Below, piece by piece: positions 1 to 8,482 of a DNA stretch of 64,000 nt (position 1 is its first letter; every line of letters starts with the position of its first letter). The stretch comes from DASQFQ01 sp963811595 (GTDB lineage: Bacteria; Actinomycetota; Thermoleophilia; Solirubrobacterales; Solirubrobacteraceae), in contig CAWERW010000015.1 of NCBI GenBank assembly GCA_963811595.1, positions 434,001-498,000 on the forward strand, written 5' to 3'. The notes beneath the pieces were generated by a model. That model saw only the letters and a list, made by a program, of their open reading frames with translations. It had not been told where the DNA came from and made no database searches. The position numbers and the translations under genes are program-made.

Positions 1-363
1 CGAACCCGGCGTCAGCTCGACGTAGGTCTCGCCGAGCAGCGACTTCTGCCGCAGGGTGGCCTTCGTGTCGGCCCGCAGGGGCGCGAACTCGCGGTCGATC
101 TCGAGCACGGCGAGCGTGCGGTTGGAGCCCGGGTCGAGCGTCTTCTCGCGCAGCTTGCCGACCGACACGCCGGCCACCCGCACGTCCGCCTCGAGGCCGA
201 GCTGGGTCGCCTCGGCGAAGCCGACCTGGACGCGGTAGCCCTTCGGCTTGAGCGGGATCGGGCCGCCGAACGACAGCCACAGGAACAGCAGCAGGCCGAA
301 GCACGAGAGCGCGAAGACGACCATGACGAGGATGCGCGAGAAGGACGGGACGGAGGTCTGCAT
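1..363 (-). CDS. Mce/MlaD family protein, 3' part outside window
   Basis: Sixth and last visible gene of the Mce cluster; its 3' end lies beyond the left edge, so only about 121 N-terminal residues are present. The ATG start shares one base with the stop of the preceding gene (TGATG). Residues about 8-32 form one hydrophobic anchor helix. The Mce/MlaD domain follows, with the recognisable stretches VRVAGVSVGKL and LLGETYVELTPG. Family knowledge: Mce proteins form extracytoplasmic lipid or sterol transport assemblies fed by a YrbE/MlaE permease. The substrate cannot be read from this sequence. Confidence 0.9.
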   Translation of the reverse strand, partial: MQTSVPSFSRILVMVVFALSCFGLLLFLWLSFGGPIPLKPKGYRVQVGFAEATQLGLEADVRVAGVSVGKLREKTLDPGSNRTLAVLEIDREFAPLRADTKATLRQKSLLGETYVELTPGS

Positions 364-1748
364 CAGCCCTTGCCCTTCTTGCCCTTGCTGATCGGCAAGT
401 CCAGGTCTGGCAGCTCGGGGATGCCGCCGCCCTGGCCGTTGCACGCCGCGGACTCGGTCAGCAGCGGCGTCAGCAGCGCGGTGAACTCGAGCTCGGGCTG
501 TGCCTGCAGCACCTGTGTCAGCGTGGCGCACGGCGTCGCGAGCGTCACGGGCCGCAGCGTGCCGTGGGCGTCGGAGCTCGAGAACAGCTGCGTCGCGGCG
601 TGGTTGGTCCACGCCAGCCAGAACAGGTAGCCCTCCTGGCGCGCGGCGTTGTCCGGGCCCTCGCGGCCGCCCGGGTTGTAGCCGAGCAGGTTGAGGAAGC
701 GGTTCATGCGCAGGAACACCTGCGTCAGGTCGGGCGCGGCCGCCGCGGCCTGCTGCGAAACCGGGCGCAGGTCGCGCACGAGCGGGCGCGACTCGCGCAC
801 GAACGGCCGGATGCTCTTGCGCAACTGCGGGGCCGCCTCACGCGCGAACGGCCGCACGGCCTCGTTGGCGGGGTCGAGCGCGCGCGCCGCCGGGCGCAGC
901 TTCTGCGCCGTCGGCCCGAGCAGCTCGGCGAACGTCTCGACGCGGCCCAGCGTGTCCGTGGCCTGCGTCAGCGTGGAGGGCAGCTCGCGCACGGCGGAGG
1001 AGACGTTGGACTGCTCCTTGGCGAACGCGCCGAACACCGCGGACGAGGACTCGACGAGGTTCGCGAGATCGTCGTCGCGCGACGCCAGCTCGCGCGACAG
1101 GACGTTCAGCGACGTGACCAGGCGGCGCAGGTTCTTGCGCCGCGTCGCGACCGCGCCGTTGACGCGCGCGAGGTCGCGGTGCGTCGGCTCGAAGCGCGCG
1201 AAGAAGTCGCGCAGGTCGCCGCCGCGGCCCTCGGTCCCGCGGCCGAGCCCGTTGACGAGCAGCTGCAGGTACTCGCGCGTGTCGGTGTCGAGCACGGCCA
1301 GCACCTCGTCGGGGTTCACGTCCGGCTGCGTGGCGCGGATCGGGATCGTGAAGCCCTCCTTGGCCACCGGCGCGTCGCCGCCGCCGGGCTCGAGGTCGAT
1401 GAACATGTCCTTGAGGCCGGTCTTGGGCCGGAGCAGCGCGCTCGCGTTCGTATGGACCAGGTCCTTGTACTCCTGGTCGATGTCCATCTTGATGACGGCC
1501 TTGCCGTCGTCGAGCTCGACGCCGCCGATGTCGCCGATCCGCACGCCCGCGACGCGCACGGTCTGGCCCTGCCCCGCGACGACGGCCTGCGCGGTCGAGA
1601 ACTCGGCCTTCAGCTGGTATGGCTTCGGCTCGATGAACGGGAAGCGCATCCGCTGCTGGTCGAGGATGTAGAACGAGACGCCGGCCGCGACGATGATCAG
1701 GCCGATGATCGCGGCGAAATTCCCGAGGTTCTTCTTGATCGCGGTCAC
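363..1748 (-). CDS. Mce/MlaD family protein (fifth in cluster)
   Basis: A 461-residue Mce protein. The start is GTG at 1748, which overlaps the upstream stop as GTGA and places the membrane helix (FAAIIGLIIVAAGVSFYIL) about ten residues from the N terminus. A longer upstream extension would only be an out-of-frame reading of the previous gene. The Mce domain covers roughly residues 40-125 (VRVAGVRIGDI, GLKDMFIDLEPG). A long, mostly helical region rich in Arg, Ala and Leu follows. The C terminus ends in a short Lys/Gly-rich tail. By analogy with mycobacterial Mce proteins it should be an envelope-anchored subunit of a hetero-hexameric lipid channel; this is inferred from family and context. 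Confidence 0.92.
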   Translation of the reverse strand: MTAIKKNLGNFAAIIGLIIVAAGVSFYILDQQRMRFPFIEPKPYQLKAEFSTAQAVVAGQGQTVRVAGVRIGDIGGVELDDGKAVIKMDIDQEYKDLVHTNASALLRPKTGLKDMFIDLEPGGGDAPVAKEGFTIPIRATQPDVNPDEVLAVLDTDTREYLQLLVNGLGRGTEGRGGDLRDFFARFEPTHRDLARVNGAVATRRKNLRRLVTSLNVLSRELASRDDDLANLVESSSAVFGAFAKEQSNVSSAVRELPSTLTQATDTLGRVETFAELLGPTAQKLRPAARALDPANEAVRPFAREAAPQLRKSIRPFVRESRPLVRDLRPVSQQAAAAAPDLTQVFLRMNRFLNLLGYNPGGREGPDNAARQEGYLFWLAWTNHAATQLFSSSDAHGTLRPVTLATPCATLTQVLQAQPELEFTALLTPLLTESAACNGQGGGIPELPDLDLPISKGKKGKG

Positions 1749-3295
1749 TTGCCGTTCCTCTTCGCGATCTTCTCGACGGTCTCGCGCGTGATGTCCTTGT
1801 CGCCCACCTTGAACTTGTCCGCGAGGCCCTCCTGCTTGAGCGAGAGCTTCATCAGATCGATGCCGTACTTGCGGACGTCGGCCCAGCGCGCCTTGAACTT
1901 CGGGTCGTTGGTGTCGACCTGGGTCTGCTTGGGCGGAGCGCCCGCTTCGGAGCGCAGGTCCGGCGGCTGCTGGTTCTCGCACGGCTGCTCCGCGTCGAGC
2001 GGCGGGCGCGCCTTCGGCTTCGGCGGGTTGACGCCCTGCAGCGGGTTCGCCGTGGTGCCGAACGTGTTCGGGCCGAACTGGACGAGGTTGGTGCCGCCCG
2101 CGGCCAGCACGCGGAACCACTGGCCGTTCGCGTCGCCCGAGCGGCTCTCACCGGCCAGGCCGGGGAACGGCTTGGGCAGCTCGGTGTAGACCGGGCCGGT
2201 GGACGGGAACTTCTCGTCCTCGAGCTTGTCCTTGCTCCACGGCAGGATGACCTCGTTCTGGCAGCTCGCCGAGGAGCGGATCTGGCGGCTGAGCGGGACG
2301 GCCTCCTGCGCCAGCCGCGCGAGCGCCGGCACGGTCGGGCGCAGATCGGCGGTCAGCCCGCGCAGCTCGGGCTTCGACACGAGCCCGCGCAGCTGCTGGA
2401 GCAGCGGCATCGACACGTCGATCGTCTCCTCGGAGGATGCAACGCCGGGCCGCAGGTCCTGCGCGAGCCCGCGCACGCCCGGGAACGAGCGGTTGAGCGC
2501 GTCGAGCGCGGGCTGGGCGACGCGCAGCGTGCGCGGCAGCTCGGCGATCGCCGCCTCGAGGTTGCCGTTCTCGCGAGCGAAGGCGCCGGCGGTCACGCGG
2601 AAGTTCGTGATCAGGTCCTTGAGCTGCTCCGGGTTGCGGTCGAGCGCGCCGGCGACGACCCCCATCTCCTTGATGTAGCCCGAGAGGTCGTGCTCGTTCT
2701 CGCCGAGCATCGCCTCGGAGACGATGGCGCTGTCGCGGTAGGCCGGCTTCCAGTACTTGATCGACTCGTTGAAGCCCTTGGCACCCTTGCCCTTGAGGCC
2801 TGAGGCGTACTCGCGCAGGAACGTCTTGAGGTCCTCGCGCGTGTCGGTCTGCAGCGCAGTCAGGACCTGGTCGAGCTGGACCGGCGTGTCGGTCTGCTGG
2901 ACCGGGAACGTGTGGTTGTCGGCGACCTCCTTGCCGCCCAGGCCCGGGTTGACGTCGACGAAGAAGTTGCCCTCGAGGAAGATGCGCGGGCGGATCTTGA
3001 ACGTGGCGTCGGAGTGCAGCGGGCGCCCCTTGTCCTGGATCCGCATCGTCACCACGGCGCCGTTGTCGCCCTTGCGCACGCGCTCGACCTTGGTGACCTT
3101 CCCGACCTCGACGCCGGCGATCCGGACCGGCGAGGCGGTGCGCAGGTTGTTCGCGCTCTTGAACGCGGCCTTGACCTCGTAGTGCGAGCGGAACGGGATC
3201 GACTTCGTGAAGCCGAGGTACACGCCGACCACGGTCACGACGAGCGCGATGACGCCGACGGTGAAGGTGCTCATGCCCCCGCTGCGCCGTCTCAT
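1745..3295 (-). CDS. Mce/MlaD family protein (fourth in cluster)
   Basis: A 516-residue Mce protein whose ATG at 3295 overlaps the previous stop as ATGA; a second ATG seven codons later (MSTFTVGVIALVV) is an alternative. An N-terminal helix at about residues 11-28 is followed by an Mce domain (VRIAGVEVGKV; RIFLEGNFFVDVNPG). A long helical segment comes next, and then a C-terminal part rich in Pro, Gln and charged residues with several Cys. It is one of six tandem, translationally coupled Mce genes on this strand. No lipobox is visible, so membrane anchoring is by the N-terminal helix. Confidence 0.92.
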   Translation of the reverse strand: MRRRSGGMSTFTVGVIALVVTVVGVYLGFTKSIPFRSHYEVKAAFKSANNLRTASPVRIAGVEVGKVTKVERVRKGDNGAVVTMRIQDKGRPLHSDATFKIRPRIFLEGNFFVDVNPGLGGKEVADNHTFPVQQTDTPVQLDQVLTALQTDTREDLKTFLREYASGLKGKGAKGFNESIKYWKPAYRDSAIVSEAMLGENEHDLSGYIKEMGVVAGALDRNPEQLKDLITNFRVTAGAFARENGNLEAAIAELPRTLRVAQPALDALNRSFPGVRGLAQDLRPGVASSEETIDVSMPLLQQLRGLVSKPELRGLTADLRPTVPALARLAQEAVPLSRQIRSSASCQNEVILPWSKDKLEDEKFPSTGPVYTELPKPFPGLAGESRSGDANGQWFRVLAAGGTNLVQFGPNTFGTTANPLQGVNPPKPKARPPLDAEQPCENQQPPDLRSEAGAPPKQTQVDTNDPKFKARWADVRKYGIDLMKLSLKQEGLADKFKVGDKDITRETVEKIAKRNGK

Positions 3296-4818
3296 TTCTC
3301 ACCGCTCGATGACGTGGGCATGTCCTTGTAGAAGCCCGTCTCCGGCGTCGCCGTGAACGTCTGGCCCTTGGGCACGCGCGGGCGGCCGGTGAACGTCGGG
3401 CCCTGTGCGCCCGGCGTGCGGGCGTCCTGGTTGATCTTGTACGTGCGGTCGTAGAACTTGGCGTTGCGCTCCTGGAAGCCGCGCTGGCCGGCCTCGCAGT
3501 CGGCGCGGCCGTCGGGCGTGACCGCGGCGCCGTACGGAGCCGCCTGCAGGAACTGCTTGTTGCCCTCGATGACCTCGTTGCCGTTGGCCGGCGCGTCGGC
3601 GCCCATCGAGCCGAGCGAGTCGTCCTGGCGGCCGGTGACGTTGGCGAGTGCGCGCTGGGACTGGCCGGTGCTGTCGTCCTCGGAGAAGTGCTCGGCGAGG
3701 TAGGTGAAGAAGTAGTTCGGGGCGTTGCAGACGGTGACGTAGGGCCCGTAGAAGCGCATCTGCGGGTTGAGCGACGTGACGGTCGCCGTCAGCGCGCGGA
3801 TCGCCGCGTTGGTCGACGGCGCCGACGTGAGGTCGTCGAGCGCCTTGAACGTGCCCTCGAGCTTCTCGTTGAGCTCGGGCATGCGGCGCTGGACGCGCGT
3901 GCCGGTCTCGAGCGCCGGGTTGATCTCGGGCAGCGCGCCGCGCAGCTCGGCGGTGGCGCCCGAGAAGTCCTCGGAGAACGTCGTGAGGTCGCGCAGGAAC
4001 GGCCGCTGGACCCGGAAGGACTCGATCGCCGCGTCCATCGTCGGGGGCTGCTTGGAGATGAACTGCTTGAGCGCCTCGGGGTCGCGGGCGAGCGCCTCGA
4101 ACGTGTCGGCCATCGTCGTGAACAGCCGCGCGTTGGTGTCGGAGACGGGGGCGACGATGCGCGCGGCATCGCCGAGCTCCTTGAAGAAGTTGGGGAGCTC
4201 GGTCTTCGGATCGGCGAGGTTGCGGGCGACCGGCTCGAGGTGCCCGAACAGGCGCGGAGCCTCCTCGACCGTGCGCCCGACGGCGGCGCCGCGACCCGCG
4301 AACGAGTCGCCGAAGCCCTGCAGGTTCAGCTGGCTCGCGCGCCGCGTCTTCTCGTCGAACATCTTGAAGACCTCGTCGAGGTCGACGTTGACCTCGGTCT
4401 GCTCCAGCGGAACGGTGTCGCCGTCCTGGAACGCCTTCTTCGAGCTGCCCTCGGTGAGCTCGAGGTACTTGAGGCCGAGCGCGGAGCGCGGGCGGATGCG
4501 CCAGCGCGAGTCCGCGGGGATGTCGCCGATCGTCTTGTCGAGCTTGAGCTTGAGCTCGGCGCCGACGCGGCCCTCGGAGAGCTGCACGGGCTTCATGTCC
4601 TCGACGACGCCGACGCGGAAGCCGCCGGAGCGGATCTCGTTGCCCTTGACCAGGTTCTGCCCGTTGGCGAAGCGCACGTTCAGCGACGTCGTCGGCACGA
4701 ACGGCAGGCCGTTGTTGGCGTTGTAGGACAGGAAGACCGCGACGATGATCACGAGCACCGTCACCGCCCCGACGAGCACGGGGTTGGCGAACACGGATGA
4801 CGCGGAGCGGGCTCTCAT
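3292..4818 (-). CDS. Mce/MlaD family protein (third in cluster)
   Basis: A 508-residue Mce protein starting with ATG at 4818 in an ATGA overlap with the gene before it. One hydrophobic helix lies at about residues 12-31 (VLVGAVTVLVIIVAVFLSY). The Mce domain follows (IRSGGFRVGVVEDM, RSALGLKYLELTEG). The middle is a long amphipathic, probably coiled helical region. The C-terminal 120 residues contain scattered Cys and aromatic residues. Its position and coupling suggest co-production with its five neighbours as one transport assembly; the substrate is not evident. Confidence 0.92.
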   Translation of the reverse strand: MRARSASSVFANPVLVGAVTVLVIIVAVFLSYNANNGLPFVPTTSLNVRFANGQNLVKGNEIRSGGFRVGVVEDMKPVQLSEGRVGAELKLKLDKTIGDIPADSRWRIRPRSALGLKYLELTEGSSKKAFQDGDTVPLEQTEVNVDLDEVFKMFDEKTRRASQLNLQGFGDSFAGRGAAVGRTVEEAPRLFGHLEPVARNLADPKTELPNFFKELGDAARIVAPVSDTNARLFTTMADTFEALARDPEALKQFISKQPPTMDAAIESFRVQRPFLRDLTTFSEDFSGATAELRGALPEINPALETGTRVQRRMPELNEKLEGTFKALDDLTSAPSTNAAIRALTATVTSLNPQMRFYGPYVTVCNAPNYFFTYLAEHFSEDDSTGQSQRALANVTGRQDDSLGSMGADAPANGNEVIEGNKQFLQAAPYGAAVTPDGRADCEAGQRGFQERNAKFYDRTYKINQDARTPGAQGPTFTGRPRVPKGQTFTATPETGFYKDMPTSSSGEK

Positions 4819-6443
4819 GGGCTCAGGAGGTAGTCGAGGAGGGCCTGCGGATCGGGGGCCGACTGGCCGGAGCCGCCGTTGCCGAGGTTCGGCAGCGAGG
4901 GGGCGGGGACGTTCGGCGCGGGGACGCTCGGCACGTTGACGTTGGGCAGCGCCGGCACCGCCGGCTTGTTGTCGCCGCCGCCGTTGCGCAGCAGGCGCTC
5001 CAGCGCCTTCTTGAGGTCGGGCTGGCCGGGCGTGTTCTCGCTCTTCTTCTCAGCCTCGCGCTTGCTGCCCTTCTTCGACTTCTTCTTCTTGCTGTTCGAC
5101 TCGACGTGCGGCTCGTGGCCGGGGTCGTCGACGCCGGTGTCGCTCGGATCGGGCGTGGTGACGCCGGGCTGGTTGGGACCGAGCGCGGCGAGGCAGCGGC
5201 TGATGAAGCCCGGGCTCTCCTTCTCCTTGCGCCGCAGCGAGTCGGCGTTCTGGTACTCGCTGCACTCCGAGGCCGACAGGTTGATCTTCAGGATGTGGCC
5301 GTTCTCATCGAAGATGTTGATGGCCATCATCTGGTCGAAGATGTAGGAGAGGACCGCCTCGAAGCCGGTGTAGCCCTTGCCGCCCGGTGAGCGCTTGTCG
5401 GCCTCGACGGCGCGCCCGCGGTCGTCGAGGTCGCGCAGCACGATCTCGAGGTTGTTCGCGAGCTCCGGCGCCTTCTCCGTGGTCTTGGTGAGCTCGGCCA
5501 CGGTCGGGCGCGCGCTGCGGATCGCGGGCCGCCCGGCATCCGCGGTCTTCGCGAGCGAGCGGACGTTGACGCGGCTCGCCTCCGAGAACGGCCCGAGGTT
5601 CTCGAGGAAGCGCTCGAGCTGGCCGGCGGACGCGTTGAGGTCGCGCAGGTAGGGCGAGGAGGCGTCGGCGGTGGCGCCCAGCTCGGCGAACGTCGGGCGC
5701 AGCTCGCGCAGGAACGTCGGCAGCCGCTGCAGGCTCCCCTCGATGTCCTGGCGGCGCTCGGCGGACGCGGTCGCCGCATCCTCGGACTCCTTGACGAAGC
5801 GCCCGACGTTGCGGCGGTTGCGCGCGAGGTCGCCGATCACGAGGTCCGCGTCGGTCGCGAGGTCCTTGAGCACGTTGTTCTGGCGGGCGAGGACCTTCAG
5901 CACCTTGTCGGTCTCGCGCAGCGCCGGGCTGGCGCGGCGGATCGTGGCGTTGACGTCCTCCGCGCGGCCGCCGACGCCGGCGCCGAGCTCGTTGAGGATG
6001 ACCCGCAGGCGCTCGCGGTAGGGGCGTCGCATGACGTTGGCGAGGAGGTCGGGCGGGATCGTCGAGGCGGTCTGCTCGACCGGGATCTTCGCCCCGGCCT
6101 TCAGCTCGCTGGACGACTTGCCGGGCGTGCAGTCGATGTAGTACTCGCCGATCAGCGACTGCGGGCGCGACTCGCAGTAGACGTCCTCGCGCAGCGAGCC
6201 GAAGCCGTTCTTGGTGATCTCGAAGTCGATCAGCGCGCGCTTCGTCTCGTGGTCGAGGCGCAGCTTGGAGATCGTCCCGGCGCGCACCCCGGCGACCTTC
6301 ACGTCGCCGCCCTTGACGAGGCCGAACGCGTTGTCGAACTCGACCGTGAACTGGTTGCCCTTCTCCTCCTTGGCGCCGCTCTGGGTGAGCAGGTAGGCGC
6401 CGGCGGAGGCGAGCACGAGGATGACGGCCAGGACGCGCCTCAT
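4815..6443 (-). CDS. Mce/MlaD family protein with Lys-rich and Pro-rich tail
   Basis: A 542-residue Mce protein; the ATG at 6443 is one base downstream of the previous stop. A short hydrophobic N terminus (VLAVILVLASAGAYLL) is followed by an Mce domain (VKVAGVRAGTI, LIGEYYIDCTPG) and a long helical region. The last 120 residues are unusual: a run of Lys and Ser (NSKKKKSKKGSKREAEKK) is followed by about 50 residues of Pro/Val/Asn repeats such as PNVNVPSVPAPNVPAPS. Such a tail could bind cell wall or lipid head groups, but this is only an inference from composition. Confidence 0.92.
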   Translation of the reverse strand: MRRVLAVILVLASAGAYLLTQSGAKEEKGNQFTVEFDNAFGLVKGGDVKVAGVRAGTISKLRLDHETKRALIDFEITKNGFGSLREDVYCESRPQSLIGEYYIDCTPGKSSSELKAGAKIPVEQTASTIPPDLLANVMRRPYRERLRVILNELGAGVGGRAEDVNATIRRASPALRETDKVLKVLARQNNVLKDLATDADLVIGDLARNRRNVGRFVKESEDAATASAERRQDIEGSLQRLPTFLRELRPTFAELGATADASSPYLRDLNASAGQLERFLENLGPFSEASRVNVRSLAKTADAGRPAIRSARPTVAELTKTTEKAPELANNLEIVLRDLDDRGRAVEADKRSPGGKGYTGFEAVLSYIFDQMMAINIFDENGHILKINLSASECSEYQNADSLRRKEKESPGFISRCLAALGPNQPGVTTPDPSDTGVDDPGHEPHVESNSKKKKSKKGSKREAEKKSENTPGQPDLKKALERLLRNGGGDNKPAVPALPNVNVPSVPAPNVPAPSLPNLGNGGSGQSAPDPQALLDYLLSP

Positions 6444-6444
6444 C

Positions 6445-7845
6445 TCACTCCCCCGGGAGGACCTGCGACGGGTCGCAGGAGAAGTCGGGGCTGGGCTTCC
6501 ACGGGCCCTTGCCGTCGTCGGTCTTGTGCTCGCCGCCGCCCGGGCAGCGGTTGTTCTGGCGCGTCTCGAGCGTGGCGTTGAGCATCTCGTCGCGCAGCTC
6601 GGGCGGGACCAGCTCGTACTGGCCCGCGCCGCCGGAGCCGGTGAGCGCGAACGGGTTCGCGTGGATGCCCACGCGCGAGGCGGCGCCGAGCGCGTCGTAG
6701 GTGCCGGAGTGGCTGAAGTCGTCGAACCAGCCGAGCAGGTCGGGGGTGTAGGGGCGGAAGAACGCGAACTCGGGCGCCAGGCCCTTGAGCGCGTCCTGCG
6801 AGGCCTTGAACGCCCCGTCGCGCTCCTTGCCGTTGGCCTGGACCTTGCGCGTGGTCACGTCGCGCAGCGGCACCTGGAGGTTGGTCAGCTCGATCAGGTC
6901 GTTGGCGCCGCCGGGGCGCTTGACGATCTTCGAGAGGTCGTTGATCGTCGGGCGCGCGTCACGCGCGAGCGGGCGCAGCTCGGCGAGGAACGGGCGCAGC
7001 TTCTTGGCGACGGGCTTCGAGTCCTCGACGAGCGGGTCGAGGTCGTCGAGCGCGGCGCGCAGGTTGACGAACGTCGTGTTGGCGCGGCGCTGGAAGTCGG
7101 GGAGGCGGCGGATCGACTCGGCGAGCGCCGACTGCTGGTTGCCGATCGCCGTCGTCGTCGTCGCGAGCTCGTCGACGAGGCCGCTGACGTCCTCCCGGCG
7201 GTCCGCGATGTCGGTGACGAGGTCCGAGGACGAGACGATGAAGCGCTCGAGCAGCGGCGTGTCGCGGTTGAGCTCGCGGAACAGGCGGCTCGAGGCGGCG
7301 AGCGCCGGGTTGAGGTAGGCGATCCCTTCGTTGAACTCCTTGCCCTGCCCCTTGATCTGGTTGGCCGACCCGTGGATGACGCCCTGCAGCGCCTTGCGGG
7401 TCTCGGGATCGAACGTGTCGAAGAGCTGGTCGAGGTCGACCGCGGTGGTCGTCGCGTCCTGCTCGATCAGCCCGCCGTCGGGGATCTTCTTGGCGCTCTG
7501 CGGCGCCATGCGCAGGTCGATGTAGCGGTTGGCGACGCCGGACAGCGACGCCTGGCGGATCGTGGCGAGCGTGCCGCGGCGCAGCGGCGCGTAGTCCTCC
7601 TCGATCGTCAGCGTGATCTCGGCCTGGCCGTCCTCGGTCAGGTCGATGTCCTTGACCTCGCCGACCGGCGCGCCGCCGGTCTGCACGAGGTTGCCCTTGA
7701 CGATCTGGGCGGCGTTCTGGAAGCGCGCCTTGACCGTGTAGCCGCCGCCCGACCCACCGAGCAGCAGCACGGCGATGACCACGCCAACGACGAGAACGGC
7801 GGCCAAGGCCGCCGCGCGAACGATGAGATCCCCCGTGAGCCGCAT
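6445..7845 (-). CDS. Mce/MlaD family protein, first gene of operon
   Basis: A 466-residue Mce protein and the promoter-proximal gene of the cluster. The N-terminal helix lies at about residues 9-30 (AAALAAVLVVGVVIAVLLLG). The Mce domain spans roughly 36-115 (VQTGGAPVGEV; SLSGVANRYIDLRM) and is followed by a helical region and a C-terminal part with Cys residues. The 162 bases upstream separate it from the next gene on the same strand, so the operon promoter probably lies there. A 14-base palindrome sits 57 bases upstream of the start. In mycobacteria yrbEA/yrbEB genes normally precede mceA; none is found here. Confidence 0.92.
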   Translation of the reverse strand: MRLTGDLIVRAAALAAVLVVGVVIAVLLLGGSGGGYTVKARFQNAAQIVKGNLVQTGGAPVGEVKDIDLTEDGQAEITLTIEEDYAPLRRGTLATIRQASLSGVANRYIDLRMAPQSAKKIPDGGLIEQDATTTAVDLDQLFDTFDPETRKALQGVIHGSANQIKGQGKEFNEGIAYLNPALAASSRLFRELNRDTPLLERFIVSSSDLVTDIADRREDVSGLVDELATTTTAIGNQQSALAESIRRLPDFQRRANTTFVNLRAALDDLDPLVEDSKPVAKKLRPFLAELRPLARDARPTINDLSKIVKRPGGANDLIELTNLQVPLRDVTTRKVQANGKERDGAFKASQDALKGLAPEFAFFRPYTPDLLGWFDDFSHSGTYDALGAASRVGIHANPFALTGSGGAGQYELVPPELRDEMLNATLETRQNNRCPGGGEHKTDDGKGPWKPSPDFSCDPSQVLPGE

Positions 7846-7901
7846 TCCAGAAATTCCCCGAACCCTGCAACGAAACGGCGCCGGTGAACTTGCGGTCCTC
7901 C

Positions 7902-7915
7902 GTGACGGCCGTCAC
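7902..7915. promoter_or_regulatory. Perfect 14-bp palindrome upstream of the Mce operon
   Basis: GTGACGGCCGTCAC is a perfect inverted repeat without a spacer, located 57-70 bases before the first Mce start codon. Its place between the operon and its neighbour makes it a candidate operator for a dimeric repressor; mycobacterial mce operons are controlled by GntR- and TetR-type regulators. The link is inferred from position and symmetry only. Confidence 0.45.
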
Positions 7916-7969
7916 ACCTGGCGCCTACGGTGAGGAGGGGTACCCGCTACTCCGGATTCCTTGTCCTCG

Positions 7970-7992
7970 GAGCTTCCGCCTAACAGAAGCTC
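7970..7992 (-). terminator. Possible hairpin after the zinc-ribbon gene
   Basis: A 7-base inverted repeat (GAGCTTC / GAAGCTC) encloses a 9-base loop, starting 15 bases after the stop of the small zinc-ribbon gene on the minus strand. There is no T-run after it, so it would be at best a weak or Rho-assisted terminator. It may help separate the zinc-ribbon gene from the Mce operon. Confidence 0.3.
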
Positions 7993-8007
7993 AACGTTCG
8001 GGACGGG

Positions 8008-8217
8008 TCAGCGGTGGGCGAAGGGGACCGTCTGGGTGCGGCGCTCGCGCGGAAGGCGGCGCGGGCCGGCTCCCGGCACCCGGCGCTCGACCTCCATCTC
8101 GCCACCGCACAGCTCGCACGGCTTGGCGGGATTCGCGGTCGAGAACAGGCTCCAGCGCGCGTCGCCGCACTCGGTGCAGCGAACGGCCTGGAGTCGCATG
8201 GCGCGGACGGCGTCCAT
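8008..8217 (-). CDS. Small zinc-ribbon protein
   Basis: A 69-residue protein with two CxxC pairs (CTECGDARW and CELCGGEM) about 20 residues apart, the spacing of a single zinc ribbon. The C-terminal third is basic and rich in Arg and Pro. It lies between tRNA-Leu and the Mce operon on the same strand and has its own intergenic spaces. No further family can be named. Short zinc ribbons of this kind often bind nucleic acid or act as rubredoxin-like modules; neither is shown here. The intact CxxC pairs argue that the frame is real. Confidence 0.6.
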   Translation of the reverse strand: MDAVRAMRLQAVRCTECGDARWSLFSTANPAKPCELCGGEMEVERRVPGAGPRRLPRERRTQTVPFAHR

Positions 8218-8311
8218 AGGCCGGGACTACCCTGCTGGATTTCTTGAGCAAACGCAACCGGTCGCGTATACGCGCGTACGCACGGTGCGAAGTTTCGTGG
8301 CGAACAAACGA

Positions 8312-8396
8312 TGCCCGGGGTGGGACTCGAACCCACACGTCCTCACGGACAGCCGGGTTTAAGCCGGCCGCGTATCTCCAGTTCCGCCACCCGGGC
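8312..8396 (-). tRNA. tRNA-Leu (anticodon UAA)
   Basis: An 85-base class II tRNA on the minus strand. The acceptor stem GCCCGGG pairs with CCCGGGC, and the discriminator base is A. The anticodon arm GCCGG-CTTAAAC-CCGGC gives anticodon TAA, which reads UUA. A long variable arm follows the anticodon stem, as expected for leucine, and the T arm contains GTTCGAGTC. CCA is not encoded. UUA is very rare in such a GC-rich genome. Confidence 0.96.
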
Positions 8397-8482
8397 GCGA
8401 CCAGGGAATCGTACGGCTACCCTGGATTGGAGCAACTTCGCCGCCCCTCGTCGGTTGTACGGGCGGCAGTTCCTTTTCACGC

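Noticed and set aside
564..2189. Long open frame on the plus strand opposite the Mce genes
   Set aside because: Very Arg/Glu/Val-rich composition, no family motif, and fully antisense to well-supported Mce genes; a typical GC-rich shadow frame.
8401..8425. Inverted repeat CCAGGG/CCCTGG before the sigma factor gene
   Set aside because: Only six base pairs with a 13-base loop; too weak to call a regulatory site.
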